The notes beneath the pieces are model-generated. The model was not told the DNA's origin. It did not search any database and worked only from the letters and a program-made list of their open reading frames with translations. 64,000 bases of DNA, from the NCBI GenBank assembly GCA_029964075.1, contig CM057135.1:3085001-3149000 (forward strand). The letters are read 5' to 3'. Shown here one piece after another: positions 55,565 through 63,968 of the stretch; positions within the stretch are counted from its first letter, which is position 1; each line of letters begins with the position of its first letter. This DNA is from Patiria pectinifera. Its lineage: Eukaryota > Echinodermata > Asteroidea > Valvatida > Asterinidae. The position numbers and the translations under genes are program-made.

Positions 55565-56221
55565 TTACCGAGAATTTGAACTTGTAAGTTTTTCGATAAG
55601 AGATTTTTTTTCTTTTGCCAGCCGTTCGTCTACCCGTTTTTTAACTTCTTTTTCAAAGTCTGTATCGTTTTTAATTTTTTGAAGCTTTGTGCTGGTCTTT
55701 GTTCTAATTTTTTGCTTAAGCTTGTTAAATTTTGCGAGCTCTTTTGTAATCAGTAAGAACTCTTCGTGCGATATATCTCCGTCGTTGGTGGCTTGAGACA
55801 CGTATTCTTCAATCGTGTTAAGTTTGGAGTCTGCTAATATTTTAATCTGGTCGTGCTTTTTCAGCTTGGCGGCTAATCGCTTAGACGCGATTCTAAGCAG
55901 AATATCTACACCAAAAGCGCCCATAAAGGTTCCTTCTAGCACCAATCCAACGGGGGCTGATATAACACCCAAGAGAGCGGGAATACTGACAGCCCCTGCT
56001 ATAAACCCCAGTCCTTCGACTCCTAGCTCTACGTAATTAATAGCGTCGATCATTCTCTTTATTTTTTTATAAGTGCGCTCTCGGTGGTCTCTCTCTTTCA
56101 AGATTAAAGATCGAATCTCTTCAATCTTTTTAAGTCTGTACACTTTTGTTTCTTCGTTACTATTTAATCGGAGTACATCTCCAGAAATATCGGGGTATAA
56201 CGCCTTACTATCTATACTCAT
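55565..56221 (-). CDS. Viral-element membrane protein with central hydrophobic region
   Basis: 218 residues. A charged N-terminal helix (residues 25-58) leads to a Gly/Ala-rich hydrophobic stretch at about 62-110 (GLGFIAGAVSIPALLGVISA), probably membrane-associated. Then come KKHDQIKILADSKLNTIEEY, DGDISHEEF (an EF-hand-like acidic turn, about 147-155) and a long Lys/Glu-rich coiled-coil tail. I recall this layout as recurrent next to capsid genes of invertebrate Polinton-like elements, but its role is unknown. The leader AAAATGTTTTTATATTAAAA precedes the ATG. Confidence 0.6.
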   Translation of the reverse strand: MSIDSKALYPDISGDVLRLNSNEETKVYRLKKIEEIRSLILKERDHRERTYKKIKRMIDAINYVELGVEGLGFIAGAVSIPALLGVISAPVGLVLEGTFMGAFGVDILLRIASKRLAAKLKKHDQIKILADSKLNTIEEYVSQATNDGDISHEEFLLITKELAKFNKLKQKIRTKTSTKLQKIKNDTDFEKEVKKRVDERLAKEKKSLIEKLTSSNSR

Positions 56222-56247
56222 GTTTTTAATATAAAAACATTTTAAAA

Positions 56248-56871
56248 TTAAAAGATCTCCAACTCTATCATTATACTCACACCCTTGTTGTTGATGATCT
56301 GTCCCCTTTCACCTGTGATTGAAAATGTCAGTTTGTCGATCATACCGTTTTTAAGTTTTTTGAAATCTTCGACTCTATCAGGCTCGGGTTCGCGCGTAGC
56401 CACGGGTACGATTTTTAAGATGTCAGAAGGACGACCATCTAAAAAGTTTTCACTCGTACTTAATTGCGGGCAGCGAATAAACAAAAATTTAAACGGATTA
56501 ACGTCGTAAGACCCCGTATACACCACTTTAGGTATCAGTCTTCCTTTGGGTAAATTGAGTAATCGAGAGACTTCTCTGTTTAAGCGCAATTTGAGATTGA
56601 CGTCGGTTACCACCAACGTCACATTTTTAGATTCTCTAAATATTCTAAAACTTACCCCGGGTATAGAATTTAAAATGAAATCGAACCAATCGACGTCGTA
56701 CCATCCCGGTGGGATGGTGACTGAACCGGTGACTCCGGCTGGTAACGGCACTAAATGACTCGGAGAAATAAAATCTAAATCATCACCAGATATGATAAGA
56801 CTCCCCCGTATTGTTATCCCAGCTTGCCTAATTTCTCTTGCTCTAGGTTTGCTTATTGTACCTTGGATATA
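56248..56871 (-). pseudogene. Penton-like (minor capsid) protein, C-terminal part
   Basis: The frame is open from just after the TAA at 56872-56874 to 56248. There is no ATG near its start (first possible start a GTG at 56751), which argues it is the continuation of the upstream ORF. It has VTGSVTIPPGWYDVDW, VTLVVTDV, TGSYDVNPFKFLFIRCPQ and a beta-rich end (KLTFSITGERGQI, SIMIELEIF), consistent with a jelly-roll virion protein. Similar IPPGWYD proteins accompany capsid genes in Polinton-like elements, and I infer a penton or minor capsid role. The assignment is by pattern only. Confidence 0.5.
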
Positions 56872-57414
56872 TTATAGCGCTATCCTTTTACCTTCCTCGA
56901 TGTGCCCCCATCTGTCATATAAGATGTTTGCCAAAAACTTAAGCGTATTGCGTTGTGCACCTGTAATTGGTCTTATTTGCAATTTATCGATTAAAAGTGC
57001 TTGTTTTATAGAAAGTTGTTGTTTTTCTTCTTTGAGTAATTCTAAAGCAGAGTCTAGTCTCTCTTCTCCATACGCTTCTATAAGATCGTTTATAACTCTA
57101 TTGAAAGTATTTTCGTCGTTAATTAAATAGTCGTAGGGCAAATCACCTATCAACGATTCGATAAAATCTCTATCTGTGTTTATTATTGCGTCAGGGTCTA
57201 AACTATACCCATGCACTCCAACAGGAGGTTCTCTTTCAGCGGGTCTCCCGTCTATATGCGTATACCAATCAATCTCCGTGGCGCTAGAAATATTAAAATA
57301 TCCGGAGTTAAAGATTACCCTTTTTACACGTACAGATTTTTGACCGTTTAAATTATCTACGACGTCTTCTAATTTAAACGTCTGCTCATTTTGAAACAAG
57401 TGAAACGAATGCAT
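56872..57414 (-). CDS. Penton-like protein, N-terminal part (ends at an in-frame stop)
   Basis: 180 residues: MHSFHLFQNEQTFKLEDVVD, VRVKRVIFNSGYFNISSATE, then an acidic/aromatic stretch and a helical tail (LLKEEKQQLSIKQALLI). It stops at TAA 56872-56874; the same frame continues open into the downstream IPPGWYD segment, so the two are best read as one gene of about 390 codons with a nonsense codon. The start ATG faces the divergent gene at 57456 across a 41-base AT-rich promoter. If the stop is real, this copy makes a truncated protein. Confidence 0.55.
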   Translation of the reverse strand: MHSFHLFQNEQTFKLEDVVDNLNGQKSVRVKRVIFNSGYFNISSATEIDWYTHIDGRPAEREPPVGVHGYSLDPDAIINTDRDFIESLIGDLPYDYLINDENTFNRVINDLIEAYGEERLDSALELLKEEKQQLSIKQALLIDKLQIRPITGAQRNTLKFLANILYDRWGHIEEGKRIAL

Positions 57415-57455
57415 TTATTTTAAAGTCTTTTTATATTAAAACTGAAACTAAAATA
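57415..57455. promoter_or_regulatory. Bidirectional AT-rich promoter between divergent viral genes
   Basis: Only 41 bases separate the start codons of the minus-strand gene ending at 57414 and the plus-strand gene starting at 57456. They contain TTATTTTAAAG, TTTTTATATTAAAA and AAATA. The same TTTAAA...TATTAAA arrangement precedes most other genes of this element. Confidence 0.55.
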
Positions 57456-58817
57456 ATGAGTGATTTTAAGTTGTTAAAAAAGCAGATACAATCGATAGCT
57501 GATCAGGTAACGAGACAAGTAAATCAAAATGTAGCTAAACGACAAGCTACCACCCAAGCGCATGTACTAGACAGTCCGTATCCCACTGGCGAATTCGAGA
57601 TTACGGTCAACGCGTCTAACACCTTTTTAACACGTTTCCCGACTTAATCTCAGACTATAAAATATCTCGCCTCAATACCAACGATGCTTTACTTCGTTGG
57701 AAAATAGACCCCATGTCTTTTTTATCAAAATCAGTTAAACTTTGCGATCTATTGCGCTACAACGGGCTGTGGTGTTGGAATCGATATTTTAAACTCGAAC
57801 AACCGTTACGTTTGGGCCTTATTTAATATATTAAACGACATGGCCATAGCAATACCGGGAGAAGACTCGTTTGACGCTCTCAGCAACACCTATGATCGTG
57901 GAGCATTTACCAACATCTGTCGGACGTTTGCCATCGATCAAAATAAGTCTTTTAAACAGACGAGAGATCAAAAGACTTATGGCTTAGGTCGGCTTTTTCT
58001 TTGGAACGAAAAAACAAAATCGTTTTTACTCTTGCCGTTAGACTATGATAAAAACACGACCACACTCGACGATTTTATCAACCCCACCGGTGATAAAAAT
58101 TGGGGTTTAGACGATCCAAAAAAACACGATGCTTTTTTTATGCATTGGAAGGGTTATCTCGAACAAGACGACATCGTCAACATGGCTTGGTTAGATTTTA
58201 TACCCGCCAAGAGTTCGTTTACCTCTGTGGGAATCATAAAGATCAACGAATCGATCAGATCTTACGTGTACGCTTTACTCGGTGCGCAGGCTCAAACAAA
58301 AACGAGCGTATTATCACCGGGCACCGGATTAGACGCTCAGAGACAATTTAACGTCATCGTTGAAGATATCATCAATGCAGTAGACGACATGGAAACGAGT
58401 ATTGATCAATTTCAAGACTCTTTGCAGTATGCCAGAACGCCTTTAAATTTTGTCGTGAAACCGGGGTTGTATTTAATTCCATCGGATATGAACTTGAGGG
58501 TTGGAATGCACGACGGCTATAACAACAATCTTCAAATCGCTACCCAGAGTATGAACACTGGTTTGGTGCCACCCCCAGAGCCTATGACGAACGATGTTGT
58601 ATCACCAGCACCAGCGCCAGCACCTACACCCCCACCCCCACCAACACCAGCACCAACACCAGCACCAACACCCTCACCATCGCCAGCACCCTCACCTACA
58701 GTTTTAACCCAAGAGCCCACTGAACTACAAACTCACCAAGACGAAAAATTATCGTTGACGGTAGGAACGTTGGCTATCGTTGGTATGGGTATTTTAGCTT
58801 ACGAGGCAACGCGATAA
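57456..58817 (+). pseudogene. Viral-element structural-type protein with Pro-rich linker and C-terminal membrane anchor, frameshifted
   Basis: The start MSDFKLLKKQIQSIADQVTR (63 residues) breaks near the T-run at 57623-57627. Another frame is open across about 57610-57725, and the third frame from about 57720 leads into the 325-residue ORF starting at 57840 and ending at 58817. Breaks fall at short T-runs. The last part has SFDALSNTYDRGAF, GRLFLWNEKTKSFLLLPLDY, an acidic middle, a Pro/Ala/Thr linker (about 255-295) and a hydrophobic end LSLTVGTLAIVGMGILAYEA, likely a membrane anchor. I recognise no family. It lies among capsid genes, on the opposite strand to them. Confidence 0.5.
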
Positions 58818-58840
58818 GTCACACTCTAATCTCACAAGAC

Positions 58841-58889
58841 AAAAAAAAAAGCCTTACCAGCACAAAGTTGGCAAGGCTTATTTTTTTTT
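58841..58889. terminator. Bidirectional terminator-like hairpin between convergent viral genes
   Basis: A run of ten A, then AAGCCTTACCA, loop, TTGGCAAGGCTT and a run of T (58881-58889). The stem is about 11 bp with one mismatch, flanked by A-run on one side and T-run on the other. It lies between the stop codons of convergent genes at 58817 and 58914. Hairpins at 3' ends are known in some large DNA viruses (mimivirus); the role here is inferred. Confidence 0.55.
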
Positions 58890-58913
58890 GTTTAAACTTG
58901 ACTACAACTATTA

Positions 58914-60164
58914 CTACCATCGTTTTTGCAGGTACGCAAACACCAAGGCTCCCACACCCAAAAACAAAGCCCACACGTGTTCGGCCAACCACGATACAGA
59001 CTTACTCAACGCGTTAAATATCCAACTGAGTACGCTGCCTATGATACCCGGCAGAGCACCCAACGCGCTCACTCCGAGTTTTTGAAGAGCAGATGCAAAA
59101 TTAGCGAGTTGTTTTGAAATCCACTCTTTGATACCGCCTTTTGGTGTTGGTGTAGGTGTAGGTGTTGGCGATGGCGCGGGTGGGGCACCCGCACCTCTCA
59201 CGCTAGCGACGATGATACTCACTATCGTGCTGATGGCTAAACTCAAAGCGGCCAAAATACTCACTACGGTCACACCTTGTTCTCTAAACAGAGTTTTGAT
59301 CTTTTCCGCCAGAGTCGTGTCGTCGCCTAATATTTTATTAATCGTTTCTTTGATTCTAGCGATCTGACTTTTGAGCCCTCGTTCGTTGGCTTTTGTGGCT
59401 TCTAATCTGGCAGATCTTTCAGCGTCTAAGTCGCTCAATTTATCGTTAAACTCTCGTCGTTCTTCTTCGCTGATCCTATGATCACCTAATTCATGTTCGA
59501 CATCAAATATCTCTTGGTCTAGTTCTGCGAGACGCGCTAAATTAAGTTCTAGGTTACCTCTCAACGTCTGAAGACTTTTGTCTAAACCACGGAGTTCTCT
59601 GTAATTCAACCCTTCCGTTTGAGCGCCGGTGTCGCGTTGTAAATCGTCTATAATTTCGGTTACCTCATCGGTGGCTCTGGGTAGTTTTGTCATGGGGATA
59701 CTCTCGGGTTGTACTTTTTCGAGTTTATCTTTTAGTTTAGCAGCTAGTGTTGGTTTATAGTCAGCGATTTTGAGGGTGTCGCGAATAAATGCGGTACCAT
59801 ATTTACTTTGTAAGGTACTTAATGTGTAATATGATCTTTTACCACCTCGTTTAAAAGTTAAAGGTCTCAAACCTTTATCTGTTTTAACGTATAGATTTCT
59901 GTCTTTACCAATTTCAAAATCGTTGGGGTCGATAAACACGGGGTCTATATTATTTTGTTTGTAAAATGAATCAACATCTTCTTTTATTAGTTCTATAGAT
60001 AAACTGCTTATTGTACCCGTGCCGAGGACACTTTCTGTGTCTACCGGTGGAAGTTGGGTATTATCAAAAGTATCGTCCCAATCCAGATTGGTCTCAGCTT
60101 CATCATCATCGTCGTAATCATCTGTTCTTTCATAGTCTGGATCGTCAAATCCTCCCTCAGCCAT
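58914..60164 (-). CDS. Viral-element coiled-coil, membrane-anchored protein
   Basis: 416 residues. An acidic Asp/Glu/Tyr-rich start (residues 1-30) is followed by a folded region with KGLRPLTFKRGGKRSYY. A long coiled coil runs at about 195-290 (LRGNLELNLARLAELDQEIF). A transmembrane-like segment VVSILAALSLAISTIVSIIV lies near 303-322, then a Pro/Thr linker and a hydrophobic C-terminus (LGALPGIIGSVLSWIF; ALFLGVGALVFAYL). The layout, with LPGIIGSVLSW, recurs in my memory near invertebrate Polinton-like capsid genes. Function unknown, possibly virion-membrane associated. Leader AATTTAAATAGGTTTATTAA precedes the ATG. Confidence 0.65.
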   Translation of the reverse strand: MAEGGFDDPDYERTDDYDDDDEAETNLDWDDTFDNTQLPPVDTESVLGTGTISSLSIELIKEDVDSFYKQNNIDPVFIDPNDFEIGKDRNLYVKTDKGLRPLTFKRGGKRSYYTLSTLQSKYGTAFIRDTLKIADYKPTLAAKLKDKLEKVQPESIPMTKLPRATDEVTEIIDDLQRDTGAQTEGLNYRELRGLDKSLQTLRGNLELNLARLAELDQEIFDVEHELGDHRISEEERREFNDKLSDLDAERSARLEATKANERGLKSQIARIKETINKILGDDTTLAEKIKTLFREQGVTVVSILAALSLAISTIVSIIVASVRGAGAPPAPSPTPTPTPTPKGGIKEWISKQLANFASALQKLGVSALGALPGIIGSVLSWIFNALSKSVSWLAEHVWALFLGVGALVFAYLQKRW

Positions 60165-60186
60165 TTATTTAATAAACCTATTTAAA

Positions 60187-60429
60187 TTATGCCGTTTTCA
60201 TGATACTGCCCGGTAGTATACCCTGGGTCACCAACCAATTTTGCGTGGCCAGAGCTCCACTTATAATGCCCGTCAATTTAGCCGCATCTTCTACGCTTAG
60301 TTTGTTTAAATCCGGCGCTTTCATTTTGAGTAGTTTAGCTCCTACCATGGCGTATCCCATCGAAAGACCCGATATGACGGCTCCGTGATAAATCGTATTA
60401 GCTATTCCGTTGGTGTCAAAGTTACTCAT
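60187..60429 (-). CDS. Small hydrophobic viral-element protein
   Basis: 80 residues with two helical hydrophobic stretches (GAVISGLSMGYAMVGAKLL at about 17-35; AKLTGIISGALATQNWLV at about 50-67). The short intergenic spacer holds a TTTAAAAATTGTTATATTAA leader. Neighbouring small ORFs have similar size and composition. No family recognised. Confidence 0.6.
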   Translation of the reverse strand: MSNFDTNGIANTIYHGAVISGLSMGYAMVGAKLLKMKAPDLNKLSVEDAAKLTGIISGALATQNWLVTQGILPGSIMKTA

Positions 60430-60461
60430 CGTTTTTAATATAACAATTTTTAAATTGCTGT

Positions 60462-60845
60462 TTATTCCATGTCTAGCGTTTTGGGGGCGCTGGGTGTAGT
60501 GGGTTGCGTTACTATCGGCACTGGCTGTACTACCGGCGCAGTTGCCTTACTTTTTAGTACAGGCAGCCCCACCCCTATTATAGACGCTATGGCCCCCCAC
60601 ATCGCCCAAGAGTTGTAGTCTGGTGAGCTCGTATTATCGACCGATGTTACGTCCATTTTTGCTAATTTTAATTTCATCTGTCTATTGTGCTCGGCTAAAG
60701 CTTTACCCTGCTGAATTCGTTTAGGATTTTTAGTCTTGGTCACTCTCGTTACCGTCGGTGACGACGTTGTTTTTATCGGTGGGGGCGTCTCTGTCTCTGC
60801 TGGTTGAGCTGCAGGCGTTGCTGTCGCTGCTTTCTGATCTTCCAT
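60462..60845 (-). CDS. Small viral-element protein with one membrane segment
   Basis: 127 residues: an Ala/Thr/Pro-rich N-terminus, a basic segment (TRVTKTKNPKRIQQGK), a hydrophobic helix MWGAIASIIGVGLPVL near 83-98, and a Pro/Val/Thr-rich tail. Its ATG follows TTTAATAAACCTAATATAAT. Its first 116 bases overlap the 3' end of the next gene in another frame. Function unknown. Confidence 0.6.
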   Translation of the reverse strand: MEDQKAATATPAAQPAETETPPPIKTTSSPTVTRVTKTKNPKRIQQGKALAEHNRQMKLKLAKMDVTSVDNTSSPDYNSWAMWGAIASIIGVGLPVLKSKATAPVVQPVPIVTQPTTPSAPKTLDME

Positions 60846-61305
60846 TTATTATATTAGGTTTATTAAATTTCAAATGTTTTGTTGTGATAATCGTAGCAAC
60901 TAGGGGTGATATTAAAGTTCCGTACTTGTAACAAACGTCGCTCAACATACCAGCCATACTCGCGCTTATAATAGGATCAGAACTCAAGTCGTTGGTGAGT
61001 TCTTCTTCAGAATCTATAGTGACGTTATATCCTAAAACTTGTACGGGTGTAACAACAGCTAACACTCTCGAAAATAGACTTAAAGTGTATTTACCAACAG
61101 TTTGAACAATTTCATTTCCAAATTTAGTTTCGTACAGATGATACAGCTTGTCGAGTTCTTTACTGTCAAGAGCTTCGATATGTTTAACGGTGTATTCCTT
61201 TCCCAAGTACTTTCTAGAGTTTCCGGCTGCTACGACACCGCACAAACGATCTTTATGTTCTGCGTTGTGATCTTGTTCGGTTAAAGTAAGTTTTAGGTCC
61301 TCCAT
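60730..61305 (-). CDS. Viral-element protein of unknown function, 191 residues
   Basis: Conserved-looking folded region over residues 1-150 (KYLGKEYTVKHIEALDSKEL, KFGNEIVQTVGKYTLSLFSR) with a mildly hydrophobic LISPLVATIITTKHL before the end. The last 40 residues (Ser/Asp/Asn-rich) are encoded in the overlap with the next gene and look like read-through of the usual stop. The stop codon may thus have been lost and the real protein may end near 60860. No family recognised. Confidence 0.55.
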   Translation of the reverse strand: MEDLKLTLTEQDHNAEHKDRLCGVVAAGNSRKYLGKEYTVKHIEALDSKELDKLYHLYETKFGNEIVQTVGKYTLSLFSRVLAVVTPVQVLGYNVTIDSEEELTNDLSSDPIISASMAGMLSDVCYKYGTLISPLVATIITTKHLKFNKPNIINGRSESSDSNACSSTSRDRDAPTDKNNVVTDGNESDQD

Positions 61306-61445
61306 TTAATTAGAAACGAATTTAATTTTGTTGTAGCTGTTGCAACTTTGTTACAAAAGCGAAGGTATTCGTAGGTGTAAAACGATAAATTAAGCGATAT
61401 GATGATAATAGCCAAAAACTGCATATACTCGAATATTGCTATCAT
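61293..61445 (-). CDS. Small membrane protein, 50 residues
   Basis: Starts MIAIFEYMQFLAIIIISLNL and ends with a basic tail. Residues about 8-26 form one strong transmembrane helix. It overlaps the start of the next gene by 13 bases. Small single-span membrane proteins are common in this block; coding potential is supported by position and by the hydrophobic pattern, not by homology. Confidence 0.4.
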   Translation of the reverse strand: MIAIFEYMQFLAIIIISLNLSFYTYEYLRFCNKVATATTKLNSFLIKWRT

Positions 61446-61524
61446 TTACTAACAACAAAATACATTTTGTTGACGTTTGTTGATTAACAAATTGTAATAC
61501 ACGTGTAGTTTGTTAAATAGCTTT

Positions 61525-61625
61525 CTACTCAACTAGCTATTAATTGTTACTCACCTAGCTATTAATTGTTACTCACCTAGCTATTAATTGTTACTCAACT
61601 AGCTATAAATTGCTACTCACCTAGC
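61525..61625. repeat. 22-bp tandem repeat downstream of the ATPase gene
   Basis: About four units of CACCTAGCTATTAATTGTTACT with CAACTAGC variants, ending at the ATPase stop codon (minus strand), so it forms the 3' untranslated region. AGCTATTAATTG elements are partly palindromic. Confidence 0.8.
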
Positions 61626-62230
61626 TAGTCAAGTAGCTCGTAACTAACTGGAGGTTCGGTGTATACGACCAATTTACTATATTTCACATCTCTCAAACGT
61701 CGTTTTATATAATCTCGTTCTTCAATGGGTACGACGTCATTTTCGTCTAACGCTTGATCAAACGATGTTTTATCTTTGCAGTAAAATAACGCCAACCAAG
61801 CCGTGTTTTCTCTATAATCTTTTAAAACGCTGTTGTACTTTTGGGTCAGGAACCAACAGCTGTGATTTACGTGTCTTCTGCTAAATGCCATCTTGCTTAG
61901 CGCGCACGTCTTTCTACGATATTTAATCTCTTGATCCGAAGAGCAATCGTCCACGATAAACAACGTGGCAACACCTTCAAATATTTTACTGTAAATATCG
62001 ATCGCTTCGTTGAGCGTCATCTTGTACAATTCCGGATCGCAGAGGTATACCTCGGGATCTGCTTGAATCCACTTTCTTTCGATGTACGTTTTGTTTTTAA
62101 ATATGGTGGGGCAAATGATGACTATCGCTTCAAATGTATTTTTATAGTGTGACTCTAACAGATCCAAAATCCATTTGGTTTTGCCCGAATTTGTTTTGCC
62201 GACGATTAAAGCGCAATGCGGTTGTGTCAT
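61625..62230 (-). CDS. A32/FtsK-HerA-like genome-packaging ATPase
   Basis: 201 residues, the usual compact size of Polinton and large-DNA-virus A32-like ATPases. Walker A GKTNSGKT lies at residues 11-18, Walker B TLFIVDD at 89-95. It continues with RRKTCALSKMAFSRRHVNHS, then CWFLTQKYN, typical of the sensor region (Gln in LTQ). It would pump element DNA into preformed capsids. It starts two bases from the stop of the capsid gene, in the same direction, suggesting coordinated expression. Open and apparently intact. Confidence 0.85.
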   Translation of the reverse strand: MTQPHCALIVGKTNSGKTKWILDLLESHYKNTFEAIVIICPTIFKNKTYIERKWIQADPEVYLCDPELYKMTLNEAIDIYSKIFEGVATLFIVDDCSSDQEIKYRRKTCALSKMAFSRRHVNHSCWFLTQKYNSVLKDYRENTAWLALFYCKDKTSFDQALDENDVVPIEERDYIKRRLRDVKYSKLVVYTEPPVSYELLD

Positions 62231-62231
62231 T

Positions 62232-63500
62232 TTAACTTAACAGAGATTTAAAATTCCCGTGTTCCAAGTTCAATTGAGCATCCATGACCAAAAAGACGTA
62301 CATCGTGAGGTCACCTTCACTTTCGGCTTCTCTGGTGAATTGAATGTTGATGCCTCCTCCGTCTCCGATTTTTCTACCAGATCCGTGAGCAGAATTGTCG
62401 TCGTTACTTCTAAAATCGAGCCACAGACCGTACTTGTTTTTTAGATAGTCTCCGAGGTCACAACCCGTCATATTTAAGTCTTTAGCTACTCCGCGCCCGC
62501 TTTCGGTATCGCTGTCTCCAAAGAACTTGATAATTTCGTTCCAGTGTTGATACTGAGACATGCCTTGACTGTAGAGTTGATTGGGTTTACCTTCTACAGT
62601 CACCGATGTTTTGGTTAGTTTTGGATTATAAAACCGCTGCGGATTTTTCTCAGCGGGATCTTTAAACAAAAACAAAATACCCTTGAGACTCCTGATGGGT
62701 TGATTGACGCTGACGTTCCAAAGCGTGTCCGATTTGTTGACGGATCTAACTTCTAGCGAGTGGATTTTATCAAACAGATATTGCATTAACCCCTTGTGTT
62801 TATTCCTGATGGTGATAGCTAGGTCTCTGTTGGTCACCACTTCGTATTCGAGAGACAAGTCTGAGATAGAATACATCGCCGCCGTATCTGAACTGTTGAC
62901 TACTTTATCGTGATCGTTAAACTTTATCTCGTACGTCAGAGGTTGGTTTAAACCGCGGGGGTAAAAAGGGTGATGCGAAGTCAGTATGTCAATGTCTAGG
63001 GGAATACAATATCTGTTACCATAGGCATCCGCGATAGCTTTATCTTTACCGCTGTTGGCGCCCGCGTTAGCATCTTGAGCTCCAGTTCTTAGTTTAGACA
63101 CATTTTCTTTTTCTATGCCCGAGTACGCCATGTTTCGAGTCATCGAGCTGTTGAGCCAATTGTCTTTAAAATTGTGATACACGTCGGCGTGACGATAACT
63201 TATAATTTCGTGACCTTGAAGCCTGACGCTGATTTCGCTGACTAAATTTCTGGCCAAATTACCAAAAATGGTTCTATTGTTGTCACTTCCACTGTAGAGT
63301 TCTAAACTAAAAGCTAGTTTACAAGTGCCGGGTACGATCACGTCGTCCACGCCCAATTGAGGAAACTTGACCCTCAGCGTTTGCCCCGCCGATATACTAC
63401 TAGGATTGTGGGTAATGACCACCTCTTTTCTCTCACCCTTGATAGATCTGGGTATTTTTAATAGCCTGCTGGGATTGAGCTTTTTTCCATATGCAATCAT
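62232..63500 (-). CDS. Major capsid protein, double-jelly-roll type (Polinton-like)
   Basis: 422 residues. Beta-rich throughout with KKLNPSRLLKIPRSIKGERK near the start, EISVRLQGHEIISY (about 88-102), HHPFYPRGLNQPLTYEIKF (about 176-194) and a C-terminal DLTMYVFLVMDAQLNLEHGN. The length and the PFYPRG-type loop before a beta strand fit the double-jelly-roll capsids of Polintons and adintoviruses. It is next to the packaging ATPase as in those elements. Intact reading frame. It would form the icosahedral shell. Fold assignment is by pattern and context. Confidence 0.75.
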   Translation of the reverse strand: MIAYGKKLNPSRLLKIPRSIKGERKEVVITHNPSSISAGQTLRVKFPQLGVDDVIVPGTCKLAFSLELYSGSDNNRTIFGNLARNLVSEISVRLQGHEIISYRHADVYHNFKDNWLNSSMTRNMAYSGIEKENVSKLRTGAQDANAGANSGKDKAIADAYGNRYCIPLDIDILTSHHPFYPRGLNQPLTYEIKFNDHDKVVNSSDTAAMYSISDLSLEYEVVTNRDLAITIRNKHKGLMQYLFDKIHSLEVRSVNKSDTLWNVSVNQPIRSLKGILFLFKDPAEKNPQRFYNPKLTKTSVTVEGKPNQLYSQGMSQYQHWNEIIKFFGDSDTESGRGVAKDLNMTGCDLGDYLKNKYGLWLDFRSNDDNSAHGSGRKIGDGGGINIQFTREAESEGDLTMYVFLVMDAQLNLEHGNFKSLLS

Positions 63501-63522
63501 TTTATTTATACGAGTTTTAAAT

Positions 63523-63927
63523 TTAAAGGTATCTGTAAGCCAATAGACCCACCAATAGCGTTCCTCCCGCGATAAACGCCAGTTCTATTTGTTGGTCGCT
63601 AGGTTCGTAAAAATCTTCGAGTTTGGGTTCGCGGGGTAACTCGACGTTTTCTCCGGTCATTTCGTTGTAGTAACGCAACGCTTGGTCTACGTTGGAAAAT
63701 GTTTCTTTAGAGGCATTTTGTTTTCTGATACGTTCGTTGAGAAAATCGAGTCGTTTCGTTCGTTCTCGTTGCCACTGATATCTGGCGGCCGAGAGTTGTT
63801 CTGTCGCTAAATCGTGTCTCTTACGCTCTTCGCTGCCATCATCCCTTAGACTTGAAAATAAAAAGTTTGAACCCGAAAAAGCGTTTATGATCGCACCTCC
63901 AACCATCATTACAACAGCTGACGCCAT
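63523..63927 (-). CDS. Small viral-element protein with terminal membrane segments
   Basis: 134 residues. Hydrophobic start MASAVVMMVGGAIINAFSGS, a charged helical middle (RYQWQRERTKRLDFLNERIR), an acidic PREPKLEDFYEPSD stretch and a C-terminal membrane helix AFIAGGTLLVGLLAYRYL. I recall this pattern as recurrent beside capsid genes in invertebrate Polinton-like elements. A minor virion or membrane role is plausible; no function is established. Leader TTTAAACGGCTTTATACATT precedes the ATG. Confidence 0.6.
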   Translation of the reverse strand: MASAVVMMVGGAIINAFSGSNFLFSSLRDDGSEERKRHDLATEQLSAARYQWQRERTKRLDFLNERIRKQNASKETFSNVDQALRYYNEMTGENVELPREPKLEDFYEPSDQQIELAFIAGGTLLVGLLAYRYL

Positions 63928-63968
63928 CTATTTAATGTATAAAGCCGTTTAAATTATTATTATAATAA

